Shown here piece by piece: positions 1 to 13,117 of a stretch of DNA of 64,000 nucleotides. Source of the stretch: Phytophthora sp. 'mugwort' (Eukaryota > Oomycota > Peronosporomycetes > Peronosporales > Peronosporaceae); the NCBI GenBank assembly GCA_033558025.1, contig JAUCEF010000002.1:1550001-1614000 (forward strand). Direction: 5' to 3'. The notes under the pieces were generated by a model. It saw only the letters and a list, made by a program, of their open reading frames with translations, ran no database searches and was not told the DNA's origin. The position numbers were made by a program, and so were the translations under genes. Positions within the stretch are counted from its first letter, which is position 1. Every line of letters starts with the position of its first letter.

Positions 1-3000
1 ACCTGGAATCCAAGCCAATCAATAATTGGGCATATTGATCATTGGAAAACCAGTAACACTGAGACATGGTGTATGATGCGTAGCGTAGTTTCTCGGATGG
101 GCTTTTGACCGAATTAGAGGTTGGCGATGCCTGCAATGGGCTCAGGAGAGGGAGTTACATCGAGAACCCTCTCACAGCGTGCCCAGACTTCAACGAATAT
201 GCACTCGACATTAGACGGCACATGAAGTGATCCTCGCCGTCCGGGGATGAAGAGGGCCCTGACGATGCGGTGGTTGACGATGCGGTCGGACATCTAGCTT
301 GATAAGGTTGGCAAGAAATGAAGAATGAAAATAGCGGCTTCATTTCAGTCGTCCCCACAACGTGGTATGCTGTTCTCTTCACCACCAATAAATCTACTTC
401 GAAGTAAGTGGATAGAATTGTGTGGATGTTGATGTTCGAAATATATTGGCTGCTATTGGGGGGGGGTCAATCGGTAACTGCAATTACTGTATTGCCAATT
501 ACCGATTACGGTATTGGAAAATTCCAAACCTTGGTTGTGGGCGATGCAAACTCGACGAACGGCGCCCCAGTATGTACAGCGTAGAGATAGGTAACGATGA
601 TTGATGATGTCTTCCTCTTGCCGCTTTTGCTATTATCGCGCTTTATTCTGGAATAGGTTAAGATGACAGTGAGGAAATGGCGGAGTTTTAGCACTCAAGA
701 AACGGAGGTAGCGGGATTTTGGACGGGTCAGATGCTTGACGAGCTTTCGCTTGACGACCGGCACCGATCTCGGCCGCTTCGACGGCTGTTCATAGCTTCT
801 GCTTCCACTTCCGCTGCATCCGCCGGCACCAAATCCTTGAGGGCAACGTCAGATGGGTGCATCTGAGGTTGGTACCTCATAGCGCATAGAAGTTGGACGG
901 TGTCTTGCGCCACTTTTCGAGTGCCGGGTTGAGTCGGTCGACACTATTAACGCGCTTCTGAGGTCCATGAAGACGCTTTCCGAACCAACCACCTTTACCT
1001 CAAAGCACTGCATGCGATTGCTCTTCGTCATCATGGGTTCTATGCACCGGCGAAGAAATCTGTTGGCAGCCGGAGTATCTGGCCGGTTGCCAACCGACCG
1101 AGAAGGCGACGTCGCCGACGGTCGCGAATGACCGGACCCGTGATTGTCACTGTCGTGGACTGGATTGGGGCCAGCCACGTCGTCTAACGCTTCGGTGAGG
1201 TTACGTGCGATCGCCCCCCCCCCACACACATTTCGACCTACAGACACTGCAGCGGCTTCTAAAAGTTCGCACATCACTGCCTTCTCTTCCACTTCATCTT
1301 CTTGTCTTCTTCCTTGGCGTCAACGCAATACTTCAATTAGCTAAAGCTGCCAGGACGTTCGTCAGTGGACGCCATCCGAGCTGTTGGCGGCGGCACGGCT
1401 GTCTTCCCAGTCAGCGCATTTGCCTTCATCGGCGTTGGTACAGCTGACTTCCTTTCACCATCATATCTTTCTTTTCTCTCGAATATAAGAACTAAGCAAC
1501 CAAGATGCAGAGAAGGTCACACCAATCCACTCGGGTCGCGGAACCAGTTGTTGTCTAGGAACACGCTGAGATTCTCACTACTAAACGGTAAGAGTACCAC
1601 CAACAAGAGAACTCCCCCGTAAAGGTGAACGATTGTTGAAACAATTCCGGAAGACCAGGGACGATCTCTTATACCGGGTCAGCTGCAAGCGCCTTCCTAT
1701 ACCGATGATGGCTTCGGCACCTGCACCAGTAGCCACGTGGATGGTCTAGGATGCAATATAGCGCTTTTGCGCATACCCCTGCTGTCCTTCAAAAGGAGTT
1801 ACAGGCTGTCAGGTTTAGTACGGGGGTGCCGGGGTGTACCCTCCGCCGATAGCCAAATACACAGGTGAACACTCGGGCTCTATGAATATATATATATATA
1901 TAGATCGACACTATGTTGTCGCTCCCACACCCTCGGCCACTGCAATTCTTAGATTAGCAGATTTTAGGTTCAATGTCACTTAAGTACAGGCATCCCACGT
2001 TGCCTAGCGTATCCAAGCACTACAATAAGCTAGGTACACTTACCGAAGTCGGACTATCACCCCTAGCGGGGGCTGCTGGTTTAGTGTTAATAATTTTCGT
2101 CCCTAAGAACCTCTGCAGGTCAGCGAGTAACTTATCCGATATTTAATTCAGATATAGTGTGAATAGATCTCTGTCGAAAAAAAATCCTGAGGCCGACTCT
2201 ATACGGACGAGAGTACGACCACCTCCGACCAAGTACGGACCGGACATTGGTACAAAACCTAATCCGATACCTCGGCCGGGGTCTATTAGGACCAACCGAG
2301 GACTCTGTCGCTATCAACCTCCTGTCACTATGTCGCAGGGGAATGGGATCTGCAAATCTCCGTAAGGTAACGCTTCGCACCGAAAGGTTCAACAGCGGTA
2401 ACCCAGGGCTCACAACCCGCACAGCATATACTTTTGTATACTGTAGACTCCATTGGATGAAATTATTTTAGACCAATTGGTCCCAACGTGATAGCAATGA
2501 ATGCTTCGCCGTATTACTCGAACTTGCCGCAGTCGATTGAGTGAATCGGCGCGGCCAAATCGACACTGAAAACTGTTGTCACCCTAAGTACGAAATCGGA
2601 CTTACATAAAACTTCTTCATAACTTAAAAATCATTGAGTATACGGTTTGAGATCAAGCCGGGGGGGGTTTACTACACCGTAATAATGCAAAATCATTAGC
2701 GTTAACTGCTTGAATGTAATAGAGGAAGATTAGCGATACAAGAGATTGGTATTTGACGAGTTAGGACGGTCGTGCAATAAAGATACCTACATGGATCTCC
2801 CGCAATACAATGATTCATCATTTTAGTGCATGATGCCATTAAACTTGGGTTCAGTAAATACGTTGACGAAGAGCTAAAAGTGATGCCTTTAAGGCATTTC
2901 TACAGTTAAATTAAGGGCATTTAAAGACCTAAGAGCCTGTTTCGATCTATAGGTCAAAGTTTGTGCTGGCTGATGGCGCTATAGACTCATCGTGCACAAA

Positions 3001-3502
3001 TTAGAATTTTAACTATTTAGCTTATAACATCACGCCACTCGGCTGATCCCAAGTGACAAGTTTGGAATTCACAGTAAATCAACAAAAACGAACACACGGT
3101 CTCGACAGTCGGACCGACTCAATAGGTTCAGACTTCGCTTGATTGGCTGATAGCTTCCAATGTTGCGCTAATGTTGCGCCAAGACCGTGATCATTACCTG
3201 GCGAGTTAGTTGCCGGGGAGTCCTTCATAACGCTCATCATGGCGGACATGGTGCCTCCACGACTGAGCGGCACCATCTGGAAGCGCAACGCCGGCATCCT
3301 ACGCGCCTGGCACAGTCGGTAACGGACCCGACAGTGCCAATATATTAATTAAAGAGCGAGATCTGACCTTGAATTTGCTACGTAGATCGGCCGTGGTGAC
3401 AGCGGAGGGGATTTTAGTTTATAAGAAAAAAACGGATGGGTAGGGTTCATATTTATGGTATTTATTCTAGCTAAACATTGTATTATGTTTACTTAACTTC
3501 GT
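1..3502. other. Intergenic, no supported gene
   Basis: No ORF here shows a domain or motif I recognise. The longest, on the minus strand at 849-1292 (147 codons), has mixed composition and could be old mobile-element coding sequence, but nothing identifies it. A short AT microsatellite lies near 1886-1902 and C/G homopolymers near 460-467 and 1209-1217. A motif at 3328-3348 recurs inverted near 20739-20762 and may be the end of a small transposon. The last few hundred bases must include the promoter of the gene starting at 3503, but I see no clear core element. Confidence 0.5.
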
Positions 3503-6500
3503 ATGTCAAATGTTGACAGCGACAAGAGGAAGGAGATCGACCTAGTAAAGGTGAGACTTTTCCCAGACGGTTGAAAATTATTGTTTTTTTCCTTAAATTG
3601 TATTGTTTTGTGTAGGCGACATTTACTACGACAATTACACAGGGTAATGGGTACTACTACTTCGAGCTACAGTACGGGTCAATGCAGGTAGCGATCGGGT
3701 TCCCGGCGGTGCAAGATGCTCGGCTTTGGTTGAGCGGCATGATGGAGGCTGCTGGTGAGATCTCGAGCAAAATTATGACGGTATCGAGAGACCTTGACGA
3801 GATATTGTATTAAAATTGGTACAGACGAAAACAGTGCGGGTCGACGAGCGTGGATGGCGAATTTGCGACGGATGTTGATGCTCAAGCTGCGTGACCGACG
3901 AGAGTTGGTGCCTGCGATGGCGGACCGAGACTGGTTCAGCGAATGGAACTTTTGTTTGCGGTGAGGGGAAGTAATGATTATCTTGTAGTGACTGGTAATG
4001 CTCATCTGCAATTTATTTATTTTTCTTCCTTGTGGTAGATCACTGAAAAATGATAGAGAGCCAATTGCTGCTCGTCAGAGACGGCTGAGGCGACTACACA
4101 CGGTGCGTTTAAATATTCAAAACGGAGTCTAAAACAGTCTACCTAATCCTATATTACTTACGATATATCCTTAGATTTGGTTACAATTTGAGCTTTTCAC
4201 GGAAGTGCTGGCGGAAATTTTCTTCTCGTCCGTTCAGCAGCGCGATGCACGAGGCCTCGCTCGGATTGAATCGTTTGAACGAGCAGCGAGTGACTTTGCC
4301 TTAACCGGTCAAACGACAGATTTTTCACAAACTTTGCCAGCAACTCAAGCACAAAATCCAAGTGTACTGTCGTCGTCGTCGACGTCGTCCCTTGCGTCCA
4401 CAATAACAGCCAACCAAAGCAATGATAACGACTTCGGAGTGGCAAGACGTGATGATGTGGACGAGATGAAGCTCGCAGGTGTGCATTTGGAGTTTGCATC
4501 CAAGAGCTGGCAAGGACACAAACGATTGGCGAAAGAGACGACATTATTTGCTAAGTTCCGTTCGCTTATTGAACTCTTTCTCTCAGAAAGCACATCGACA
4601 AATGGCAAGCTGTCGTCTTCTTTGCGTGCTGTGCTCACGAAGCTTCCATCATTTCCATTGGTTTCTGCCTTTTCGATTCGTGGCGTGAGCGTTGTGGCGA
4701 TTGCTGAGCCATTACGAAGTGAACGATCGACACTTGCTACTATAGATAACCGGGATCTTGCTGGATTGAGCGCAGCGCTTCGAGAAGCCAAGATGTTGCG
4801 GTATTTCCCGTACCAGGAGCTTCCCGAACTAATTGTTCGGAAATTCCCTGGTAATATCGCGCCTACACTAGTGAAGGTAAATTCGCATTATGACAATGTG
4901 CTGGTGAACTCGATGCGTTCCTCAATGGTGCATGGAGTTCTGATTCGCTCGGTGAATGGGGTAGATAACCAGCCAAATCGAGTGGAATTGTTGTCTGCTC
5001 ATGACGTGAATGAGCGGGTACAGACGAAAAAGCCTCAGTGGATCCCGTATCTAGATCTCGTCTATTACCAACTGGACGATGGAGCTTTTCCATTGGAAAA
5101 TCTGGCTGCGAAGGAATTTTTACTAACGAGCACAAGTCACCCGCTGACTGGTGACATTGTCATCACCGTTGATGCTGATAAAAGCAAATTGCTCTTGGAT
5201 TTACCCGAAGCGTTTGTACTGAAGCATGAAGTGGACATCCACCCGCTTGTCCGGAAGCTGCAAAGTGTTAAGAAAAACAGTGCAATCTTCGCATTCACAG
5301 CCTCCAGTCCGACTCTTTCTCGTAGTCAAAATGGACGCACTCGCCCAATGGATCCAAGTGTTCAAGTCGCTTATGAATACGAAGAGGGAGTCAAGAAGCT
5401 GTTTCTGCAGCATATTAAACAATTTGCCGCACAGCTTGTCACGCTCGGGGACACGACTGAGGAAAAAAGGACCGTTGAGTTGGGAATGACAGGACGACCG
5501 AGAGCACCCACGTGGAGTCAGTCACAATGGAACACATCTCGTGTTCACTTGACACGGTCGAATACGATGTCGTCGATGCCTCGGCCTGAAGACGTCTTCT
5601 CATCATCATCATCATCGTCCAGTTTTCACACGGAGTTTGAACCGATATCTCAGCCTCCACTGCAGAAAAGAATATCTTCGCTAAGCTCGATAGCTCAGAC
5701 GGTAGGAGCTGGTGGAATGGCGAACAATAACTCGGGTACATATGTCATCGACACGCTGCATCTACGTCAGACAATGCGTGAAGGCGGAGTCAATATGCGG
5801 TTCTTGCCGTTGGTGTTTCAGTATTTAAACAGTCATGACCAACTGGGCGTTCAAGTTCTTGTTGCCAGTGAGATTATTGCTCGACTAGCCAAGAACTTGT
5901 TCCGTTACCGCACGCTCAACGAAGACACGGGGAAAACCAGTCGCTGGAAATCCAGGAAAGTGCGTCTGATCAAGTTCATTGACTCGATTATGCACGGATT
6001 ATTCCACCGGAACCTTCCTGATAACCAGTGTCCCATTCGAGAGTGTTCTGGTGATCAGTTTTGGGAGATCGATGGCCCGATTCTCTATTCCCTTGGAGTA
6101 TTTGCATCAAGTTTCGCGATGGATCCAAAAGCGCAACGTCAAATGATAAACTCATCCAGTTCGTGTCTCGACAAATACCGCGAACTTTTGAAGGTAAATC
6201 CGCCAATTCTTTTCAACAATTTGTTGCATGTTTTCCAGGCTCGTTTGACCAAGTCGATTCTACCGGAATTACACGAAAACCGGTTCGTTTCAGTGCCATT
6301 CCTGCGTACTGAGAGCGATTTAACGTTCAACTATGAAGAAGACGACCCAAAGCTTGCGATGCGGATCCATCAAGACCTACTCTGGAGTCATTTACAATTT
6401 TTCCATATACAGTTTGAAGCATTAAAGCCCGAATTGTCGCTCTTAACCAGTATGGACCAAAGTACAAGCAAAAACAAACAAGGTTTGCGTACACAGCTGA

Positions 6501-8731
6501 CGACATGGACTCAATATTATCGGACATTGGCACAGATTTTCCGACAAAGTCTGAGTTATCCACAGCGCACACGGTTGGAGAAGGCGATCCAGTCGTGGCA
6601 AGATTTAACAGCGGTACGAGCTCATTTAAGCTTGGCACTTCGTGCAGCTGCTGCGCCTTCGTATCACCCGTCAGGTCCGAGTACCAAATTGTCTGCTGTT
6701 ATTCGAGAGCATTGCAGCTTCGCGTATTTACGAATGGCTTCTAGTAAAGCGCTATTCCCCATTGAGTACAAGATCGCGTTGCGTTGTCTTGAGCTCGTCA
6801 GCACGGGCGAGGAGCTGGCAAAAGCGATACAAGAGTCCAAGGAGCTTCTGGAATGGTTACGATTCTTCTATCGACCAGCTAATCCGTCTCAATTCGCTAA
6901 GGGTTCGTCGTGTCATCCAGTGTATTCTATCCAGTATTCGACTGATGACAAGGAGTTGGAAAGTCACGTGGAAAACAACTCGGACGGGTCTCTCCGAGAA
7001 CGATTCCAGCGTCAACAGTCTCGACAATCATGGATGTTTATCATGTCGAATGTCGACGCGTATTGCCGCCGTATTGAGGCTATCAAGCGGGATCCAGTGG
7101 CTGTTGCTGCGACTCGAGCCGTGCTGTGTGAAATGGGCTTCGCTTCTCATCCACCTTTAGAGCCTCTGAGCTCTTCTGACAGCTGGGAGACTGGTACAAG
7201 TCTCCACTCGGACGCAGAAAAGTATCACTCGTCTTTTGTCTTCAACCCGGAAGACTCGTCAATGCCGTCGTCCATTTACTCGTCACGAGGAGATGCCCTT
7301 TGGTTCATTGAGTGCTTCTTGTTACCGCCACTTGGCAACAATTCGTTGCTTGTTGCAGGTGATGCTTTGGTGAACAACGAAGAGATCTCAAGTCGAATGA
7401 CAAGTGTCCGGGCTGATGATGAAGGACCCGTACCAGGACTTGCTTTAGCTTGGGGTAAACCGTTGGGCTTGTCATTGGACGAAGAGGCTCATATCAATGA
7501 GAGAACGCATGCTGCTACACTGTCACTACGCCCAACTATGGAGAACGCATCATCAATTAGTATGCTGTCGTTCCTTCCTCCACTGCGTCGAGTTGTGCAG
7601 ATAGCGTGTGGTTACCGTCACACTGCTCTCATTACTGATGACAGACATTTGTATACGTTTGGACATGGCGAATGTGGCCGATTAGGACACGGAACAGAGG
7701 AAGATTGGACAAATCCCATGTTAGTTGGTTATTTTGCCAGTCTCATTGCTACTGAAGGTGTACAAGTCCGCGGTGTGGTGGACGTATCCTGTGGACGTGA
7801 ACACACGATGGCAGTAACAGCGAATGGTGATTTATATGGCTTTGGATGGGGTGAAGCGGGCCGTCTCGGCACGGGGGAAACTGGCAGTTGTCTATACCCC
7901 TCTCGTGTGGAATTGACGAACATTGCTACAGTAGCTTGTGGTCGTGAACATACACTAGCGTTGACGAGAAAAGGACGTGTGTTTGCTTTTGGTGCTGGTT
8001 TTGGAGGACGACTAGGAAATGGCTCGGAGACGGACGAAGATCTCCCAATTCTTGTTCAAGGCTTGGAAGAGTACAAGATTACTGCGATTGATGCTGGAGA
8101 ATGTCATTCGTGTGCTTTAAGTAAAGAAGGAGACGTCTTAACGTGGGGATTTGGCAGCTCAGGAGCTCTAGGACACGGTAATCGCGACAATTGTTTGGAA
8201 CCGAAACTTGTGGATGGTCCATGGACTCCACACGTGAATGATGGCGAAAATCTGACAAAAGAGGCCTCTTTAGTGGTCTCGATAGCATGTGGAAGTTATC
8301 ACACACTGGCAACGACGACGAACGATGTGCTTTACGGTTGGGGTGACGCTGCTGCAGGACAGCTGGGACTTGAGCTTATCACTGAACCAGATATGATTGT
8401 GCTTTCTCCAAGGCAAATCCACGTCCCGATGAGCTTAGGAATCCGGAGCATCGCTTGTGGCACTTTCACGTCAGCAATATGCACCAATCAGGGTCACGGG
8501 CTCTTGTGGGGGTCACCAGCAGCAGGAAACGGAGCTTTGTTAGATGAAGAAGACGCTCGTGTCAAGATAATGGACGTACTGGGGGAATTCGAGTTGTCCC
8601 AAATCGCTTGCGGTATGTTATTCTCGGTTCATATTTCTGGATAAATTTTTTATACGTATTAATACTATTTTTTGACTTGTACAGGGGCATATCATGCTGT
8701 AGCTATCACTCGGAAGCTGGAGTATTGCTGA
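3503..8731 (+). CDS. CLU/TIF31-like domain protein fused to RCC1 propeller
   Basis: Spliced model: 3503-3550, 3616-3754, 3825-3960, 4039-4102, 4175-8612, 8685-8731 (1623 residues). Every junction is GT-AG, all phases agree, and an in-frame TAA lies just before the ATG. Splicing out 8613-8684 replaces an early stop with a last RCC1 signature (IACG, then YHAVAIT). Residues about 1265-1623 hold roughly seven RCC1 repeats with repeated ACG.xHT, L.xFGxG and GxLGHG blocks, which should fold as a beta-propeller. Residues about 150-900 resemble the CLU/TIF31 region of clustered-mitochondria proteins. The clearest stretch is the GGVNMRFL block near residue 665, like the GINxRxLG motif of CLU. A Ser-rich linker lies near residues 440-500. 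In other species CLU binds mRNAs for mitochondrial proteins, and RCC1 propellers often act in GTPase or ubiquitin signalling. The combined role here is unknown. RCC1 assignment is firm, CLU moderate. Confidence 0.8.
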
Positions 8732-8945
8732 TGGCATTTAATTGGTCGTCTCCTCTCCATCGTTTTATTTGCGTACTCATAGATTGATGGACATGAATAA
8801 CAATTCACTCAGAAGTTTATTTTTTCTCGGAATTTAACTTATATGTGACCGTACAGTTAGGACATGAAACTGCCCACTGAAGTTTAGTGCAAGTTGCGAT
8901 CGTTGCTCGTGATTACAACAGCTGAAACAAACATCATTTATAAAG

Positions 8946-10045
8946 ATGACTGCAGCAGCTCCGATCGGTTTAAATGGGACGTCTACACGGCACGTGCTGC
9001 CTCAGCTTCGACTGAAGAGACCTCCTCAAGCGCGAGGAGTTCTCTCTCCACCACGTGCGACTCAGCAACCACAACAATTGCCACGGCTAAGTCGACTGAG
9101 CGATGCTGCTGCAGAGTTCCCATTCGTCCGACTCGTAAAGATGTTTTTATACTTCTGGACAGTGATGGCGATAATACTCGGCGTTGTTTTGGCTTGTCTC
9201 GTACTGTACTTGATGTTCTTCAAGGACGGTGGCAACTTGGCTCCTTCGCTCCCATTCAACTTGGCTGCGTACGGTGGACTAGCGACCACTTTTGGCTCCT
9301 GTTTTGGTCTCTATGGGCTTCTCCATCACCGGAAACTCGTCACGGAGGGGCGACGCAACTACTCGCTGGGAATAGTGCGTACTTTTGACTCATTTTTTTC
9401 TTCACTTTACCATTTTATGACTAAAACTTTATTTGTCGATAGTATATTTTTTTAGGAACGATTGGGGCTATTGTTGTGGTTCTTGCTGGCGCGATGGCAT
9501 TGTCTCTTGTCCACATTGTAGTGTTAGCACAAGAAGAAGAGTTCTCAAGCAATCGCGTCGTGGCTTTGGAGACACAAATCATTACAAACTTACACGCTCA
9601 AGTCTCGAAGAGCAGCTCGGCATGGCGAGATACACAGAGTGAATTCAAATGCTGCGGATACGACCAAGTTAGTGTCATTCAAGGATATCTCAGTCCAAGT
9701 GGCTCATGGGAGTCGCTGATACAAGACGCAGTCGAAGACGTGAACGCTGTTGGAGGCAGATATTGCTCGAGTCGAGTCTCGGAGTGTATGAGGACGATGT
9801 CTGAAACGCATTGCCCCGTTCCAGGACGTGATTGGTGTCGTGTTAAGCTGCTGAATGTTGCGTATGACAACTACTCGCTACTCAGCACGTGTGCGATCAC
9901 TCTTGGAGCTGTTCAACTGCTCTTCAGTGCATTCGGACTCTTCACACTGCTCTGTGACGTTCGCAGAATACGAAATTTATCCCCAATCTACGACATCCAG
10001 CACCAAATCCTATCTCCGATTCAACCAATCTCCCCAAATGCTTAA
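8946..10045 (+). CDS. Tetraspanin
   Basis: Two exons, 8946-9378 and 9456-10045, give 340 residues. Four hydrophobic spans lie near residues 66-92, 101-125, 146-170 and 286-311. The large loop between spans three and four carries the hallmark CCG motif (FKCCGYDQ, residues 208-215) and further cysteines at about 248, 255, 264 and 272, as in tetraspanin large extracellular loops. Tetraspanins organise membrane microdomains at the plasma membrane or endosomes. The cytoplasmic N-terminus is long (about 65 residues), Pro/Arg/Gln-rich and low in complexity, unlike the few residues usual in animal tetraspanins. The only intron phase that keeps the frame uses a weak donor at 9379 (GTACTT); a stronger-looking donor four bases upstream (GTGCGT) would break the frame. 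It starts 214 bases after the CLU-RCC1 gene on the same strand. Confidence 0.85.
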
Positions 10046-10166
10046 AACTAAGAAGCATGGTTAACGAGGTCAGTAGCAAATAAAGAGACGAGTGAGTGGA
10101 CGCCTGCTGAGCAGCAGTGAAAGGTCGGACGAAAAGCGCGACGTCTCCAAGTTGATTCCGGTCCGG

Positions 10167-12497
10167 ATGCCTCCGAAAGCTGCTTCTCGGACAGCGAAGA
10201 ACAAGAAACTCCCTACCACTTGTTCACTATCTCGGGTTCAAGTGGTACCTATCGAGCCGGCTGCTGTTCCTCTAGTGCTTCAAGAACCTCGTCCAGCGAC
10301 ACGCGTGCAGCAGACCAGGAAGCGAATTGTTCGTCGATTAAAATATCATGAGAAGGCTTCGTTCCTCGAGCGTGAATCGTTTAAGGGTCTTACATTGACA
10401 GAAAAGTTACCAGCCACGTGGTTTCCAACCCTTGGAGAATCGTATCGCTTAGCTAGTACCATGTTTCAGGCAGCAACTCAAGCTTCACAGGAAACGCGAC
10501 CTGTTTCATGGGGATATGGGGCTATGGATGGAGCGCTAGGACACGACAATACTCGACGTGCTGTCGAGATGAAGCGACTGGCAATTTTCCGCCGAGTTAT
10601 TGTTCGAGCAATCTCAGCGGGGAATCGCTTAAGCCTCTTTCTCACTGGTAAGCTTTGGTTTAAATGCAATATATTGGGGGGGGGAGCGTTGCTTATAGTA
10701 TCCTGATGCAGATGATAACCGAATTTTCCAGTCCGGACGCTTGTTCATGCAACAAGATGGCTGCAACATGTGGAAACCCGTCGAGATCAAGTTGGATGAA
10801 ATGCCATCGAGAAGAGCTAAGATGGTTTCAATAGAAGCTGGACATCTCGCTGCTTATGCAGTTGATGGTGAGTTGGTTATTAGGAGCTACACAAATCAAG
10901 TTTGTGTATTGATTTCGTTCCTTTTGTTCCTTTTTGAGTACAGATCAAGGGTGTCTGTATTCGTGGGGCTCACAAATCTTTGGACAATTGGGGCATAAGG
11001 AGGATCTGGAACAAGAACATGCTGCGTTACCAAGTAAAGACCTCGAGACTGACGATAAATACACCCCAAGTATTGAAGGTGGGAACTTTGATGATAAAGA
11101 GAAAGTTAATGAAGAAGGAGAGTCACCGCCCAAGATTGTTATCGTCGAGAGGACACCAAGGCCAGTCGAGAGTTTAGCTGGACATTCCGTCGTCAAGATC
11201 TCTGCTGGAAACCATTTCGTCGTCGTGATTACTACTGCTGGGGCTGTGTTCTCTTGGGGGCGTGGATGTTTTGGACAGCTTGGCAATGGCGAGGTAGCTG
11301 ATGTGAGTACCCCAGCTCCTATTAAAGCTCTGAAAGACTACGTTGCGATTGAGATTGCGGCTGGAATGAACCATGTGGCAGGTGTCTTTGTTCCTAGAAG
11401 AGATTACGGGTCGTCGTCTTCTCAAGATGAAGAAACTCTTGCAACGGAGCACACAATTGTGATGATGTGGGGACGAGGAAAAAATGGGTGTTTGGGCTTG
11501 GGTGGCTCTAACAATGAACTATTTCCATGCGAAAATTTGTTCTTTCGGGGGTTAGGAGCGGTCAAGGTAGCTGCTGGAGCAGATCACTCGTTGGTTTTGT
11601 GTCGAGCTGGCGTGCAGACTTTCCTGTATGCATTTGGAGGCAACCATTTGGGCCAGTTAGGGATTGCTTCCAGTGTTGACCATGTCGATATGCCTTCGTT
11701 CTTGGATGAGTTTATTAACGCCCATGTTGCAGACATTGGCGCTGGAGCGCAGTACTCTGCAGCACTCACGGGTACGTAGCTGAAATTCATAACATTTGTG
11801 TTTTTTTTTAAACTGATTTTTTGGGTCATGTTTAGGCAATGGCGAAATATTCACTTGGGGTGATTCTCGCTATGGTAAGACAGGTCGAGCTGACGGACGT
11901 ACAACGTATGTGCCGTGGAATATCGATCTACCAAGCAATATTCCGAGCAGCAGTTTTGTCACCCAACTCTCAGTTGGATCTCACCACACACTAGCTCAAT
12001 TTCGCATTTGTACGTGGTCTAGATGTAGCCAAGTGTATTTTTTGTGCTGACCAAATGGCTACACTTTATTTTTCGTCTTCGTGTAGATGGAGAAGTTGAC
12101 CGATGGAGGAAGTTCAAGTTGGGTGGTATTGTGCCGGCTTTGAATCACGAAGAAGACAGCAACAAAGGTACCACGATCAATTGTGTTCAACTACTGGTGC
12201 TCCCACGTCCGTACTAATTAATTTCAATTGTACGTTTTAGTTTCGCTGTGCCAATGCAAAAGTTCGCAAACCACGTCACAAAGTGTACTTGGCATCTTCA
12301 TTCAGTGCGAGACTTGTCAAGTTTCACCACTCTGTCGGATGTGTAGCCGTCGGTGCCACGCCGGTCATATTCTTGGTCCGGTGGCGATCGGGCGAGAGCT
12401 ACAACGTGGGTGCTCATGCTCTGGGCAGCCAGCGGGCTCGGGAACTTCATGTTTGTTTGCCTCAAGACTTCCATCTGCCATACCAGAAGAAGTCTGA
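10167..12497 (+). CDS. RCC1-repeat protein with C-terminal UBR-like zinc finger
   Basis: Six exons (10167-10647, 10712-10867, 10944-11771, 11836-12009, 12087-12167, 12241-12497) give 658 residues; all introns are GT-AG, 64-77 bases, and keep phase 1. The frame is open upstream to about 10092, but 10167 is the first ATG. Residues 1-110 are basic and probably disordered. RCC1 repeats run from about 112 (SWGYG.MDGALGHD) to about 530, with SWG.xxFGQLG and ISAGNHFV-type blocks and an acidic insert near 230-260. The last exon (from residue 574) encodes a Cys/His cluster: C.C, then QCETC, LCRMC, CHAGH and CSC. Order and spacing resemble the end of a UBR-box zinc finger, which reads N-degrons, though that assignment is inference. 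It begins 121 bases after the tetraspanin and is the second RCC1 gene in 9 kb. Confidence 0.85.
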
Positions 12498-12916
12498 TAA
12501 TTAAATCATGATCAAAGCCACTGATGGTAGAAAGACCCATGCTGTCGTGAATGAAACAACAGAAGATACTTTTAACACTTCTGCGAAGAGAAAAGTTGAA
12601 GTCAGTAGTAAGTCCTAGAAGATTGCCCCCAGCAGTATTGTCTAACAATTACTATTTTTCACTAGTATTTCGACATGAATTATAATTTACGCCCATCTCC
12701 TGAACTAAGTAACTTGTCTGGCCTCATCATTTTCTCCTCCGGGTTCGCTTACGTTATTATTAGTAATCTTGCTTAAGATTTCGCCAATCAGCGAAAGACC
12801 AAAACCAAGTGTGGTACGCTCCCACTCCCACTTTATACTTAACTTTTGTAATATAATATGTGGACGTTACGCGAATGTTGCGCAAAGGAATACTGAACTT
12901 CACGACAAGAAGCTAG
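12498..12916. other. Intergenic spacer before gypsy-1
   Basis: This is the 3' flank of the RCC1/zinc-finger gene up to the left LTR of gypsy-1. No coding signal, RNA gene or terminal repeat is recognisable. A stretch near 12866-12890 loosely resembles one near 3160-3183. Confidence 0.5.
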
Positions 12917-13117
12917 TGGGTCTGTATATTAAACTGGCCCTTGCCGATAGGAGAGGAGGGGACCGTCTTGGGGCTGACGGGGAAATTGCGAAGTGCTGGT
13001 ACCTCCCTGACCAAGCTGACCTCTGCCAAATACGTGGCTGAGGGAGTCTCTGCATTTCTCTATAGCCTTTCTAATCCGACGTACCACTAAACCGGTACCA
13101 CGGACTCATCTCTTGCA
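12917..13117 (-). repeat. 3' LTR of gypsy-1
   Basis: This 201-base repeat aligns with 19081-19280 over its whole length, including shared blocks AAACTGGCCC, GACCGTCTTGGGGCTGACGG and CTAAACCGGTACCAC. I estimate roughly 80-85% identity by eye. On the minus strand it starts TGCAAGAGAT. A polypurine tract lies immediately upstream of it in transcription order. Confidence 0.85.

Noticed and set aside
849..1292. 147-codon minus ORF
   Set aside because: No recognisable domain and no splice-compatible neighbour; possibly old element sequence, not enough to call a gene.
4345..4791. 148-codon minus ORF inside the CLU-RCC1 gene
   Set aside because: Antisense shadow of a strongly coding exon; no motif.
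8894..9388. 164-codon plus ORF overlapping the tetraspanin
   Set aside because: Out of frame with the tetraspanin spans; no motif, Ser/Arg-rich shadow composition.
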